Source: Nymphaea colorata (lineage: Eukaryota > Streptophyta > Magnoliopsida > Nymphaeales > Nymphaeaceae). From it: 64,000 nt of DNA. Of this stretch, positions 13,501-25,500 are shown piece after piece (within the stretch, counting starts at the first letter, position 1; each line of letters opens with the position of its first letter). The notes beneath the pieces are model-generated. The model saw nothing but the letters and a program-made list of their open reading frames with translations. It made no database searches and was not told the origin of the DNA. The stretch spans positions 16,776,464-16,840,463 of the forward strand of contig NC_045143.1 of the NCBI RefSeq assembly GCF_008831285.2, in the 5' to 3' direction. A program made the translations under genes and the position numbers.

Positions 13501-14537
13501 AGCGGTAGCCAATGAAATTAGAATTCAAATATTTTGTGTCACCTGCTGGCCGGAAACTTGACATGCCAATCTTTTGTGGACACGACGCTAAGCCAATCTA
13601 TTTATAATACTTAAATGGTCTGATTGCACTTTATTTTATAAAAAACTTTGCCGATTTTACCTTTTATTATGAGTTGAATATAGTAAGATTAATTGACTGT
13701 CGTTATAGTAACGCACTATTCAAACACAGAGTCATAGAATTGGAACCAGGCGTGGAATCAAAGAAGCTGTTCTTTCAGACCTTCAATCGTTTAAAAATAA
13801 AGCTCCATAAAAGAGAAGGAAATCAATAATCACCGAGTTGTTTATAGTTAAGCCTCCGAACGAGAATTATAGCGAACAGAACAACAGAAAATCTACTCTG
13901 TTTCGTGAAGGAGATTCAGCTATAAAATAATGGATGACAAATTAAAGCAAAATCGTATCCAAAATGAAAAAAAAAAAAAAAACAAAACTGACATGGAAGA
14001 AGCACCCGGGGAACAATGAATAAATAAATCAGTCCACATCAACTTTCGCTGATCAATGGAGATTGCAGTCAAAGGACTTCACAACAAAAACCATCACCGG
14101 ATCAAGATTCAAGAGAGGGAAAATGCGGAGCTCCAAGTCACAAGCTTCCAGTGGAAGTAAAGTTCATATTAGTACTGTGATCCACGAAGCAATATGAGAA
14201 GCATTTATGGGGCCAAGCGGAGAGCCTTCAAATAGAGAAAAACTGAGGCAAGCTACAGAAACTTCTATCAATCAACAGAGACGAATTCACTAAGAATAAC
14301 CAGATCCGCGACCTTTAAACACTCCTAAAAAGAAGCTGACGAAGAAAGAAGGAAGCTAGACGCGATGACTAAAGCAAGGATATGAGAATCGTTACCGGAG
14401 ATCGCTACCGCAAAGCCGCAACCCCCGCCACACACGTCTACCAACGGGTCTCCCGCGGTCTCTGGCACGGGCTTTGGCGACAAGATGGGCGCCATGTGGG
14501 GCGACGCCCCCGGGAGGTAACCCCACATGAATACCAT
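4508..14537 (-). CDS. RCC1-family seven-bladed beta-propeller protein (At3g53830-like, often labelled UVR8-like)
   Basis: Eleven exons on the minus strand, in gene order: 14537-14396, 11056-10983, 7992-7908, 7824-7693, 7607-7416, 7221-6985, 6672-6629, 6253-6071, 5982-5892, 4754-4711 and 4630-4508. All have GT-AG borders and consistent phases, giving 448 residues. The start is the ATG before VFMWGYLPGASP; an in-frame ATG at 14591 would add 18 residues (MMVVEGGG...). Seven RCC1 repeats are visible through their paired motifs: TWGSTNSLGQ, TWGWKECVPTG, VWGWGYGGEGQLGLG, TFGWGLHGQCGQG, AFGGNQFGQLGTG, CWGWNKYGQLGLGD, and G/S-x-x-H strands such as AGGRHTLALS, CGGRHSAVVT and CGWWHTLLLA. A charged insertion (about residues 126-180) interrupts an early blade. 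The protein ends right after the last blade, with no C-terminal extension. Introns 1 (3.3 kb) and 2 (3.0 kb) are long and hold a decayed exon copy and a LINE-like fragment. The biochemical role of this subfamily is not settled. Confidence 0.93.
4997..5310. repeat. Diverged direct repeat inside an intron
   Basis: Two copies of about 82 bp (4997-5077 and 5228-5310) share the core TATATTGACATGTACG and the same flanking order, about 232 bp apart. Both lie in the 1.1 kb intron between the ninth and tenth exons of the RCC1 gene (4755-5891). The rest of that intron shows nothing recognisable. Confidence 0.7.
8700..10335 (+). mobile_element. Degraded non-LTR retroelement (LINE/L1-type) fragment in intron 2 of the RCC1 gene
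   Basis: The clearest part is at 10,205-10,330. The plus strand there reads EDFNAVFF, a stop, then EKPERPARLNHAGNSANSFY. This resembles the (G)GDFN-A-V...EK...G..S..F signature of a plant LINE endonuclease. Upstream (about 8,710-9,200) is a broken plus-strand reading frame with a segment (AHLIIYEGIFKFGKCEV) loosely like the region before the ORF1 zinc knuckle. At 9,462-9,761 a minus-strand frame (KLKWKYLKGPRGSTSP) also looks like ORF1 tail sequence, which would imply an internal inversion. Stops and frameshifts rule out activity. The endonuclease match is good; the rest and the borders are inference. Confidence 0.5.
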
Positions 14538-14545
14538 GGCCTTTT
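12065..14545 (-). repeat. Diverged segmental duplication of first exon plus adjacent intron (two copies about 1.93 kb apart)
   Basis: The minus-strand stretch 12,600-12,065 aligns by eye with 14,540-13,990. Matching landmarks are the exon body, the splice donor position, a shared AACAGAGACGAAT block (plus strand, about 12,349 and 14,273), the stretch after it, and a GAGCTC-AAG-TCAC block (about 12,207 and 14,130). The outer copy carries the working first exon and the inner copy is decayed. About 1.4 kb of AT-rich unique sequence (12,850-13,980) separates them. Confidence 0.8.
12457..12597 (-). pseudogene. Decayed copy of the RCC1 gene's first exon inside its own intron 1
   Basis: The segment keeps the ATG-TGG-GG start, the ATCTTGTCGCC stretch, the AACCGCCGGAGATCCC stretch and a GT at the equivalent donor position (12,456-12,455). 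A missing base soon after the start shifts the frame and brings in TGA after 13 codons. The cysteine/glycine-rich end of the exon is also altered. It therefore cannot supply the first blade. It could still act as an untranslated or alternative first exon if its promoter was copied too. Supported by direct comparison with 14,396-14,537. Confidence 0.8.
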
Positions 14546-14591
14546 TCCCCCTTCCACCCCCGCTTTCTCCTCCTCCTTCGACGACCATCAT

Positions 14592-17500
14592 CTCTCTCTC
14601 TCCCTCCCTGTTTCTTTTTCTCCTTTGCTCTGCGTCTTCTTCTTTGCCGCCACTCCCTTTTTGTAGTAGAGTTGGAGAGACGTGGAGACGAAGGCGTATC
14701 ATTTCCCTGACGTTTGGGCCTGCAGGGTGGCTCAGAACTGCGCTTGTAGATTCACCACCTATCGACGCGCCGCTCGTGGGATTGCTTATGCGTGGTTCGG
14801 GTAGCACAGGGTAGAGCCAGTTTCATCGGACTGCATTGTGGATCGGATCATTCATTGCAATCAAACCCAATCAAGATCCGGATCAAGACCCTGTTGGTTA
14901 GTGGATTCAGGCCAATCATGAGTAGGTGGACCTGGATCCGAAACTTGATAAGGTAGGTCCTCTTAGGTAAACCGACTCGAGCCCACCTTGGCTCTGCCTC
15001 TTTGCCTCCATCCATGGTCGCCTGAGTCCACTATTTCGAAGAAGAAGAGTCGAAAAACATCCATGTGGGAAGGAAAGCTATGAAAACAATTTCTTCATGT
15101 GGAGTATGATGTGATGGCAATAAATTTCACCTTATGCTTTCACCTAGCCGCTGTTTTAATCGACAGCTTCCCTAGAAAAGAAGGCCGCTCGATTGGCAAT
15201 TTTACCAAAGTGTTAGGCTCGTATTAATTATGCAAGCAAGAATGATCTCCCCTTTTCTTTTTGGATGTTCGGACGCGTTCGTCCTTGTACCTTTCATCTT
15301 CACATAACTTATATGCTGATAGCTAAGTTGAATAATCACAAGAAAGGCAGCACTTGATGGAAGTGCTGAAATCGTTGTTGATTTTGGCGAGCTTCAACAT
15401 CAATTCGTGCGTGATTCTTTAGTCCCACCAAGATCTCCAATTTCGGCATCCCTGTCTGGTGCACATGGTGCCTTTCTCTAACTGGTTTCAAATGTGCGAT
15501 AGAAATCTAGTTCTTGAAAGCTTGAACAAGTCCTTCCTGCTTTCGCAACTACTGAAAGGAATTGGTGTCGCATTCTCAGCCACTGGAGTTGGTGGTGCCA
15601 CCTTCAATTTGGGAGATGTAGACGAGTCTTTCCGTGTAACTTTCTTCCAATTCCTTTTCCTTCCTCGACACCAAATCCTTCCTTTAACTGTCAGGCCACG
15701 GGAGCACGTCTTTATGCTCATGCCAAAGTGCTTCGCCACATATAGGGAGAGATGGGAATGGGATACCCTTTTCACAAGAAAGCAAAGGGATTTCGCCCTC
15801 AATGACAAGCCAGTACCAAAACTTTCACAGAGCACGTTCTTTGTCCATTGTTAGAATGAAAAAACGCCTTCCAAGTGGCTGAAATGAAGGAAGTTTACTA
15901 GTGAAAAGACGGTAACCGTCCATATCACGCTGCACCATGTGAATTCGTGGTTTTCATGACAGTAAAGAGAGAGAAAGAGAAGAAGAAGGAAAGAAAAATA
16001 TTGGTAGTTGAAGATGAAACTTTATTAATTAGAAGACACGATGAGCAGAAAGGAAGGCGAAATTATTTTGGGGGAGAACAGGTGATTGATTTGATCTATG
16101 AATATATTATATACATTTGCATTGCAGTGGAATCCTTTTACAAAAAAAAAAAAAGAGGATGAATAAAGTCAAATGGATATGTGAAAAAAAAACATACAAA
16201 GAATTTCCACCGTCCGTTCCGCAGCAGCCACCTTGTCTGCAGAAGCAACCATCCAGCAAGGTGCTCTCTCTCTCTCTCTTTCCCTCTCGTGTTCTTCTTG
16301 GTTTAGCTAATCGCTGCAACTGCAACAACATGCATTCTCTTTCTCATAACCAACTCAATCAGTTTGACATTGATTCGGGGCTTCTCTCTCTCTCTCTGAG
16401 TAGGCTGATTTTTTCTTTTTTCTTTTGGTTTTTTTCCTCATTTTGGGGCTTCTTCAGGTTTCGCTTCAAGGAATCACAGGTTGCAGGCCCTGGTTTTATT
16501 TGGTTGTGTGTTTTTATATTTTCTGAAGCTTACTAGAGATAATCAGTCCAATAGTTCCAGACACAATTTGGGAGAACAGAACTTATGGTTCTAAAGCTCA
16601 TTGTGTAAGTTTTCAAAATTTTTTGTTGTTTTTCACTTCTTTGATTTTATGTTGTGTCTTTTTTTTTTAGCTTTTTTGTGACATGAAAATATCGTTCTTC
16701 TTGTCAATGGCAACCTTTTCGAAGTATGATGATTTTGTCAATATTATATCAGGTGTTGCTTGAATAGTAAAATGCACATGTTTTATGGAATACGTGGACT
16801 TTTCATGGACCGTCTGATGAATTTGATTGATTGATGGTTCATCAGGTGCCATGAAAAGTTGGTTTGTGAAAGTATAAATTGTCTTTCACATTCTTGCAAA
16901 ACAAACTTAACACCTTGTGAATAATCAACCAAGTCTTTCGGGTGGCTCATAAACCGCCTATGTGCTTTTTGTAATTATTTAGTTCCTATATTTTGTGAAC
17001 TGTACCATAAGTTTTTCTTAATTTTTTTTTTAAATTTTTAAATAGGCATATTTAAACATTTATTTTTATTTATAAGTATCTCACTAGATATGAGTATTTT
17101 TGAATGAGTATTTTTGAATGAGTACCCCTCCAACCAATTTTTCTGCCATGAAACCGGTCACTGGCCCATGCTAGCGCGCCAACCTCCCTTGGAGGCCTCT
17201 TTGGCTAATGTTTGATTATTTTTATATGAAGAAAATTCACGAACTCAGAACTTTGGGTTCATAAAACCATAAAAATATGTCCATATCAAACATGGGATAG
17301 GCCACAACACGAGCAGGCATCTTTAGAGAGGCGAAAAAAGTAGGACTCGGGGAGATGATCACAAATATAAAATAATAAAAGTGGGACTCGTAAAACGTTA
17401 TATAGCGCTGGCTTGAGACATGAAAATATCGTTCTTCTTGACAATGGCAATCTTTTGAAAGTATGATGATCTTGTCGATATTTATATCAGGTGTTGCTTG

Positions 17501-19362
17501 AAACTAATTTTTTGCACCAGATTGTTGCAGTACGATTGCTTAAAAAGTATGTATGCAACTACGCCTTAGAGTCAGCCTTTTTCATAATTCTCCATGGTTG
17601 TCATCTCCGTCATTCAAATCCTTATCAATCCACCCACGGATAATCGGATTGGTTTATTTTGTCTGGTTATGCAGAGTTGTTAAAATTTCTCAAAGTTCTC
17701 AACCTAGAAAATCTTGCTGTACTTCCGGTGCATGAATACGCTTGGATGCATTTTTAGCTTCCTTTAAAAATAAATGGATGATTACCGGAGCTATTTTTCG
17801 TGGCTTCAAACTGGAATCAATGCAAGAAATTGGTCAAGACTTCAATAAGCAGGAAATATATACAGGTCTTTTGAGTAGAGGTGTCTTTGCCTCTCGGCTC
17901 TCCCTTTTGTTTTTTTCCATATAGTTGTTAGCTAAGGAAGCCTCTATTTTTTTAATTTTTGGTTTATGTATGATGTTTTTTGTTCATATCCATTAAAAAA
18001 GGGGATGGAGGCCTACCTCCAGAAGAAGCATATTTTCAAAGAAACTTTTTCGCCGCAAATTTTCTCCTGTTTGATGTTCATATCCATTACAGATTCAGGA
18101 ACAACAAACTAAGCGCTCTGTCATAATAGTAAAAACAAGGAAATACCACCAAAAACAGGAAAAGGATTTACATTCCCCATCTCTAGATATCATGAACCTT
18201 CGATCAAACGAGAAATTGACGTGAACAGTGGAAACAACGTCTCCAAGCACCAAGCTTTGTACGTTGAAGGAGGAAGGGTCAGATGGAAGTCAAAACCCCT
18301 TTTTTTAAATTCAATGACTCGCGTGGGGTCAATCGTTTTCTTTTCCAACTGGGAAGTTCACATGATGGATGGATTCTTGACCTTATTTAATGTTAGTAGG
18401 TAGGTCTCCATAGTCAGGTGATAGTTGGACGGGCCAAGCGACGAGCTTCCCACTTCAATACAGAATATATTAGGTGCTATAAAGAATAGCACGGCTCTCC
18501 AAACTCGACGGCCCGGGAGCTATCGCATCTCCATTTGGTGATCGCCTGAAAACATGCATGCAACCCACGTGAGCCCGAAACGTAAGGCGCAATTAAACCT
18601 TCTCCTCAAATGAAAGGGACGTTGATATTCCAACCAGGGCTCTTTATCAATTACCATGAACAGAAATTTCATTTGCAAACATACTTTTCTACCATAATAT
18701 TCAACCAGGAGCCATATTTGTCAAAATTTTTATACAAGTGAACTTTTGTAACTGATAATGCCCTTCTCTGGTCTAATAACTATGTGCACGCACATATAAT
18801 ATGATACTACAAATACAAATTTTTGCAAAAATCATGCCATAGAGTTAGAAAAACCCAAAGTTGCACTAAAAGAATGTACCAATCAGAATTTGAAACCAAT
18901 TTGTTGAAAGCTTATCTAAGTTGATAGTTGATCGATACGAAAAAACAAAGTGAGTTGTATATTGAAAAATGCCCAAGTGTTGATTCTTGTTAACGACCAA
19001 GATCTAAGAGAAGAAAGTTACTTGTATTTCTAATAAATCAAACGCTAAAATGCTACCTTCTCTATTATTGGAAAATTGTATTGTAAGGCGTTACTTGCCG
19101 AGCCCCCTGAGACATTATTTTCTCCGGCCGATTCTTTATTATCAACAGAATCTAAGGCGTCATTTGGAAGCCCCATATTATTGTTTCCTTCATTGTCGGT
19201 GAAATCCCTGTACTGCTATTTCCTGCAATCGACTAGTGGGGGCACCAGCGGGGTGCATCGCTTGCGCCACTCGCCGCTCGCCGCTCGCTGCGGCCCATTG
19301 TCCCCGTCCCTGCTTCGTTCCCGCCGCTGCATTCACTTCTCTGTCTCTCTCTAGGCTGACTC
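14592..19362. other. Divergent intergenic spacer between RCC1 and PMT11 genes
   Basis: These 4.8 kb lie between two divergently transcribed genes and presumably hold both promoters. The part next to the RCC1 start (14,592-14,810) is CT/GA-rich and fits a leader. Further right there are CT microsatellites (16,265-16,290 and 16,384-16,399) and an 85-bp direct repeat (listed separately). A weak open frame at 15,459-15,854 was not recognised. No intact gene was seen. Confidence 0.7.
16680..17502. repeat. Direct repeat pair of about 85 bp
   Basis: 16,680-16,763 and 17,417-17,502 begin GACATGAAAATATCGTTCTT and end AGGTGTTGCTTGAA, with only a few substitutions and small indels between. The copies are about 737 bp apart. 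A 14-bp motif repeated in tandem (GAGTATTTTTGAAT, about 17,091-17,120) lies between them. The pair may mark the ends of an element or a local duplication; neither is proved. Confidence 0.85.
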
Positions 19363-19419
19363 ATGGCTGCTGCACCTGGATTTAAGGAGAGGCTATGTTG
19401 CCATTTCACCCATAATTAG
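19363..19419 (+). promoter_or_regulatory. Upstream ORF in the probable PMT11 leader
   Basis: An 18-codon ORF (MAAAPGFKERLCCHFTHN) starts 161 bp before the main start and ends in TAG. If transcription starts upstream of it, scanning ribosomes would meet it first. The transcript start is not visible, so its presence in the mRNA is inference. Confidence 0.4.
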
Positions 19420-19459
19420 AGGTTTTGAATTGCCAAGGCTTCGTCTCCGCCTCCCACTC

Positions 19460-19483
19460 ATGTTTCCCACGACACTTTCTTAG
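19460..19483 (+). promoter_or_regulatory. Second short upstream ORF in the PMT11 leader
   Basis: A 7-codon ORF (MFPTTLS) ends in TAG 40 bp before the main ATG at 19,524. It lies out of frame with the methyltransferase. It is very likely inside the leader because of its closeness to the start codon, though no transcript evidence is available. Confidence 0.45.
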
Positions 19484-19523
19484 ATCTGACAATCAGATCT
19501 TTTCCGTCTCCTTCTCACGCAAG

Positions 19524-22500
19524 ATGAAAGGCCTAACCAATGGGGAGTTTCTGAACACCTCGCTCTTGGTGAAGATCACGGCGCTTGCTGTCTGCTCCCT
19601 TGCCTTCTTCTTTTTGGGCAAGCACTGGTCAGATGGGTACCAGCAGATCGTGTTCTTCAGCCGCCAAGACACCCGGACTGGCTCTTCCCCTTCCCCTTCC
19701 GTCTCCATCTCCAAGAACGCCAACCTCTCTGCAGACGTCCCCTCCCTAATAGCGAACGTCACCGATTCGCCTCCCCCAGCGGCTGTCCCGCCTCCGCTGC
19801 CGGTCCCTGTCAATTTGCCCCCACCATCACTGCCGCCGCCACCACCTCTGCTGTTACCACCTCCTCCGCCCCCATCGACATTTGGAATTGTTGACGAGAA
19901 TGGGACGATGGCGGACGATTTTGAAGTGGGCGACTTCGATCCTGATCTCGTGGAGAATTGGGGCAACGAGACTGCGAAAGATGGGGCCCCCGGAGAGGAT
20001 GCCGGTGGCGCCGTACTGAAGGTAGGGAAGTTTCCTCTTTGTCCTGCCAGCATGAGGGAGTATATCCCGTGTTTGGACAATGAGGAGGCGATCCGGAAGC
20101 TGGATTCGACAGAGAGAGGGGAGCGGTTCGAGCGGCACTGTCCGGCCGTGGACAGCATTCCAAAGTGCTTGGTCCCGGCACCGAATAATTACCGGAGCCG
20201 GATTCCATGGCCAAGAAGTCGAGATGAGGTTCGGTCTCTGTTTCTTTCTTTCTCTCATGTTGATCGTCGTTCTCCAATTTGTCTTCTTCTCGCATATGCT
20301 CCTAATGTCTTCCTTCGCAGAAGAACTGCCTATGATGATTACACAGTCCAGTCATGACAGTGTATGACATGGTGTTTTGTCTAGTCGATCCGTCTTATGT
20401 TGGAGTTCTGGTTGAATATTATTTTGTGCTTCGAAGCAACTTTAGCTTCCTATACTCCTGATTTTGATATACCCGTCTCAAATGTCAGTTGGAAAATGTA
20501 CTACATTACGGATTATGTAATCTCTCTGTGCGTTTTCACCTTGTGCATGCGTCATTAAATCGTTATCGGAAAAGAATTTGTTTCAAATATGCTGCTATTT
20601 ATGTGAAACTCTCAAGTGAGCAATTTTGTTATTGTCGTCTTTGTTTCGCTTTGGAAAAAATCTATTCTAATGCCAGCATATAGCTATTCGTTTGAAGGAT
20701 CAGATAGTGATTTTACTGTACTAGATTTTGTGTTTCAAGTTAGTGCATTTTGGTTTCTCATGGGTTTCAAAATTGCAATAAAGACGCTTTACTCGTGCAT
20801 AACCTGGAAAGTGTCTTGATGTGAACTTTTCCTAACTTTGATGAGAAAATGTTTGTTATAAACCTTTCAATGTTATTATATTTTAAGTGATATTAGAAAC
20901 TAAGAAGAACGAAGAAGGATAAGCATATAATTTAGTTAAAGATAATATGGAAGCGGAAAAGCATACTTAATTACATATTAAAGAGTGGTTAAATGAAAGA
21001 AATCTCAAGTTAGGTGTGGTTCTGTTATTTCATCAAAACTTGAGCTTGTTTTTGCAAACGTCATTTGATCACATTGTTTTGATGATTATCTTTGGATTTC
21101 GAACATGACTCGGCCACAGGTGTGGTACAATAATGTCCCACATACACGATTAGTGGAGGACAAAGGGGGACAGAACTGGATTATGCGTTCCAAGGACAAA
21201 TTTAAATTTCCTGGTGGCGGAACACAATTCATTCATGGAGCCAATAAGTACTTGGATCAGATTGCAGAGGTGAGGTTACATTTGTTTGGCTTTAATTGGA
21301 GCGCATAGAGGACAATCTATTCTTATTGATGCTTCTTCCGGTTGTGTTTGTAATGTGCAGATGGTTCCTGATATTGCTTTTGGTTCCCATACGAGAGTTG
21401 CATTGGATGTTGGATGTGGTGTTGCAAGTTTTGGTGCTTTTCTCCTGTCTAGGAATGTGATCACTTTGTCCATAGCACCAAAGGATGTTCATGAAAATCA
21501 GATTCAGTTTGCTCTTGAACGTGGTGTGCCTGCCATGGTTGCAGCATTTGCAACCCGACGACTGTTGTACCCAAGTCAGGCTTTTGAGTTAATACACTGT
21601 TCAAGATGTAGGATTAACTGGACCCGTGATGGTATGCCCCATAGCACTTTGTTCACTGTTTCTTATGACCTGTTTTTTCAAATTTTAGAAAAAAAATTGT
21701 GTGTACTTTAGTTTGTCATAATATTAAAAAGCAGTTAGTGAAAATATATATATATATATCTATGTGCCTCTGCCTAACAGTTGCCTTGGCACTTGTTTGA
21801 TGGGATATGGTGGACACTAATTTAAGTGACATAATGTGTCATTGGCACTTTTTTGGCTCAGTCAGGTTAGTTTTCCAAGTACTTCCATGTCCTGTTCTCC
21901 TGAAAAGCATCTCTTATATGTTAAGTGTTAAGGGTAATCATACATATATTTTTGGTGATTAAAAATATTAGCAACTGATGTAAATGCTTAAAAAGATCAA
22001 ACAGCAATATTGACCGATTGGGTGTACTATCACTAGTACCTTTGGAAGAAATGTGCTGGCTAGTATCTCCTCTTCAAGCCTGCTTTACTGTAACACTTAT
22101 TGCTTACAGTCCAGTTATCCCTTAACATTTCTTGCTTCTTAGAACTTATCTGTAGCTAGTTAATTTTCTAATATTCAGCTTCAGATTCTAAAAATATTTA
22201 CATGTTCATATTCAAAAGATCAGAAACCCATCAGCTGGTTAATCTTACTTTTGCTGTGGTTATGTACAATATTTCATTTAGCTGAAAAACGTCCAAATGT
22301 ATCGGATCTTTGATGAAAGCGAATAAAGTTACCAAACCAGGAAAATTGCTGTGGTATGTTTCTCCCATGATCAAGGAGGACAGGAAAATAAGCTTCAGCG
22401 TGTCAATAAGAAGATTAGACTGAAGATACAAAAATCTGTTTTTGTACCTAGGCTAGTTGTTCTTTTGCAACTTGGCAAACCTCTTGACAGCTCATACCAA

Positions 22501-25500
22501 GTGTTTTCTAATGAGTTCATCGACCTCTCTGTAACACCATTTTGAACAAAATTGACCCTCAAAAGTTGACATTTTGTGGAAGTCATTAGTCACTCTTGAG
22601 CCAACACTGACCTTATGCGGAATATGCTTGAGCATTGGTAATCGGCCAGTTGTGGTTTGTAACATTGATGTATAGTTGCTGACTAATGCTTTTGACTGCT
22701 CAAATATGGAGGTATACATATAGGCTGATGTTGTGGATCTGCGAGTGCATGAATTATCTAATTTCTTGTTTTAGAAGATGTCCTCTTGAGAAAGGTTGTC
22801 AATCATTTTATTCGGTTATATGCCTCCAAAAGTTTGCTCTACCTGTTCATATATATTGGTGCATGTTATGGTCCTATGGACATGTTTAGCTGCATAAAGC
22901 ACAAAGTTCTTTTTCTCAGCATCATCCAGATGCTAAACTGTTATTTATGTTCTTAATATTGGTTTGAACTTTGAATAATTGTGTCTCTGGGAAGTCATAA
23001 AACTGAAAATACATCGGTCGTTTCTACTTTACTGATTGCTCATTGCTATCCTTTTGTTTTTGTGGTATTATTTGGCTAGATGGGATACTGCTTCTTGAAG
23101 TTAATAGATTACTTAGAGCTGGAGGCTACTTTGCTTGGGCAGCACAGCCAGTTTACAAACATGAGGATAACCTACAGGAAGCATGGAAAGGTATTTTAGA
23201 GCACAGCTTCCCCATAATGGATGCGATTCTTATTTCTTGCATTACTTGAACAAAGAAAAGTGAAATTCAATGAACTATTAGTGTGATCTTTAAATATTTT
23301 TTGTCCGTACTTTACTCTGTTTCATCACAATGGTTCTGGTATCCCTACAGAAGTGATATTTTCGAGTATTAGCTACCATTTTCTTGTTGTAGATTCCTGC
23401 TGAAGTTGTCATGGCTTTATATTTGTGATGTCTAACTTAACCATGTTTCCGTTGTTTCCTGATTCAACTTGTCATGGAGAAAAAGATGCATATATTTTAT
23501 GACAGCATGTGTTGTGACTCTTGTGAGACTGGGCTGTCATGCTTTTCAAATATACTGGTAAAGATGGTTCTGCTATTCTTTGGGAGAAGAAATCACCAAG
23601 TTTCCCTTGCAGGTGTCTTTGTCTTTTTCTTATTCTTCTTCTCTTTTCTATTGAAAAAAAAACACATAATTATCCCAGATCAATAATGTACGTTAAGCAG
23701 AACTGAAAAAGCCCAGAGTTTTTCGCTAGATTGACTGGCAACACTTTGAGAGTATATGCTTCTTTTAGTGAGGTCCAAAAGTTCACTCCTATCCGCTCTA
23801 TGTCACTGTTGGTTTTGTTGTATATCAAAATCCACGTGATTATGTCATTCAGGAAAGAGGGGCACTAATGATTGTGGAAAGAAAAAGGTGATTCAGAACA
23901 TCAAGTGAATGAAACAGAAATTTATCTATAATACCATATAGAGCACTCCTTCCTGCAGTTATTTGCTTATTGTCAATGGTTTGTTGGTTTGCATTTCATG
24001 AAATTCTAACAGATTCATTTATGTTACAGAGATGGAGAATCTTACTTCTTCATTATGCTGGAAACTAGTGAAGAAGGAGGGTTATATTGCCATCTGGCAG
24101 AAGCCATTAGATAATAGCTGTTATCTCAGTCGTGAAGCTGGAGCACAACCTCCACTATGTGATTCCGATGATGATCCAGATAAATTTTGGTACTTACGAG
24201 ATCCTTTTTGCTTTCAGTTTAGTGATGATATTTTGCCAACTCTCCGTTTTCTTGCCTATCTTTCTGATGCAAATAATGAAGACTGAGAGATGCGATTTGT
24301 CATCTGAGTTTCTGTTGCTATTTCCACAAAAATATATGAAAAAAAAAAACAGTAGAAGAATGGAATTTTGACCTTTGAGATGGCTTAAGCCAATTAGGAC
24401 CAGTTAGCTTTTAACATGTATGCTGGTTGTGCTTTCAGTTCTTGTACTAGGACGCTAAGAAAATAGGATCTCACAGAATTACGGATTGCTTATTATCCTA
24501 ATTAGTAGGATATTTATATAGCCCTAGGAACAAGGCAATCAATCAATATCGCACAGTGGTACAGGATGCGGGCATGACATTTTTCAAGGTGAGGGTATGC
24601 ACGTGCATGCACATGTGTGTGTGTTTGGAGAGAGATTCAACTATGAATTTTCACACAAAAGCTCAGAAAGTACAAAAATTAACTCACTTGATATACATGA
24701 TCTAAATTTGATTCAACATGAATTCACATAAAATCATAAGAGCTGAAAACGGTATTAATCAAAGATTAAAATCAGACCAATTCAGTTTTTGTCAAAATAG
24801 TCTTCGATACAACCCATATGATCATAATAAACATATTCAGGGGCTGGATAAAAGAGCGAGAGAGAGAGAGAGAGAGAGAGAGGAACATTGCCCTAATCCC
24901 TCTTATTTCTTTCTCTTTTTATTTATTGGTCAAAATTGACCAAGTCTAATTTCTGGGTTGATTGCACCTGACTCATTTGACTTTGGTGTTTTGGGAACAC
25001 ATGCAGTGGACATTGACTTTAATGCAGCAATCAATTTGGTGAGTCCATGTGACTTAACGGTTAACGGTCAACATGTTGCAGCCATGCAGATGTGAAGCTG
25101 CTTTTTATAGTGAAAATTACCAATGTTATTTCCACCTGTTCCGTTTTGTGGCTATCCTAGTTAATGGTACTCATCACATGTCACCTAATCACATATGTTT
25201 GTGCTTGGATAGCACATAACAGTTGAAAGCATTGAATTTGATTAGTTTGTCTATGATGTTGGTCTATCCCTTTTTGCATCTACCATCATGCATGTGTTGA
25301 GAAAAAGGTCCCCACATGAAATTTCTCTGTAAACTTATTTGTTTAATATGTTGGCTTATTGGCTTCTTCATTTCTGGTTGGATACTTTTCATTAGTCTCT
25401 TCCTTTATCCATCTGTTCATTCTATATTTCCTATGAAAAATATGAACATCTTAGCTTGAAGACCTGTTCTGTGCAAATCTAACGGTCATTGGTACTGAAT

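Noticed and set aside
14538-14807. N-terminal extension of the RCC1 protein back to an ATG at 14,807
   Set aside because: The extension is low-complexity and Gly/Arg-rich and not expected in the family. The start at 14,537 (or 14,591) fits better.
15459-15854. 131-codon plus-strand frame with an overlapping minus-strand frame
   Set aside because: No recognised domain, no splice-linked exons and similar open length on both strands; most likely chance or repeat DNA.
19493-20295. Several long minus-strand frames opposite PMT11 exon 1
   Set aside because: They are shadows of a GC-rich, proline-rich coding exon and have no family features of their own.
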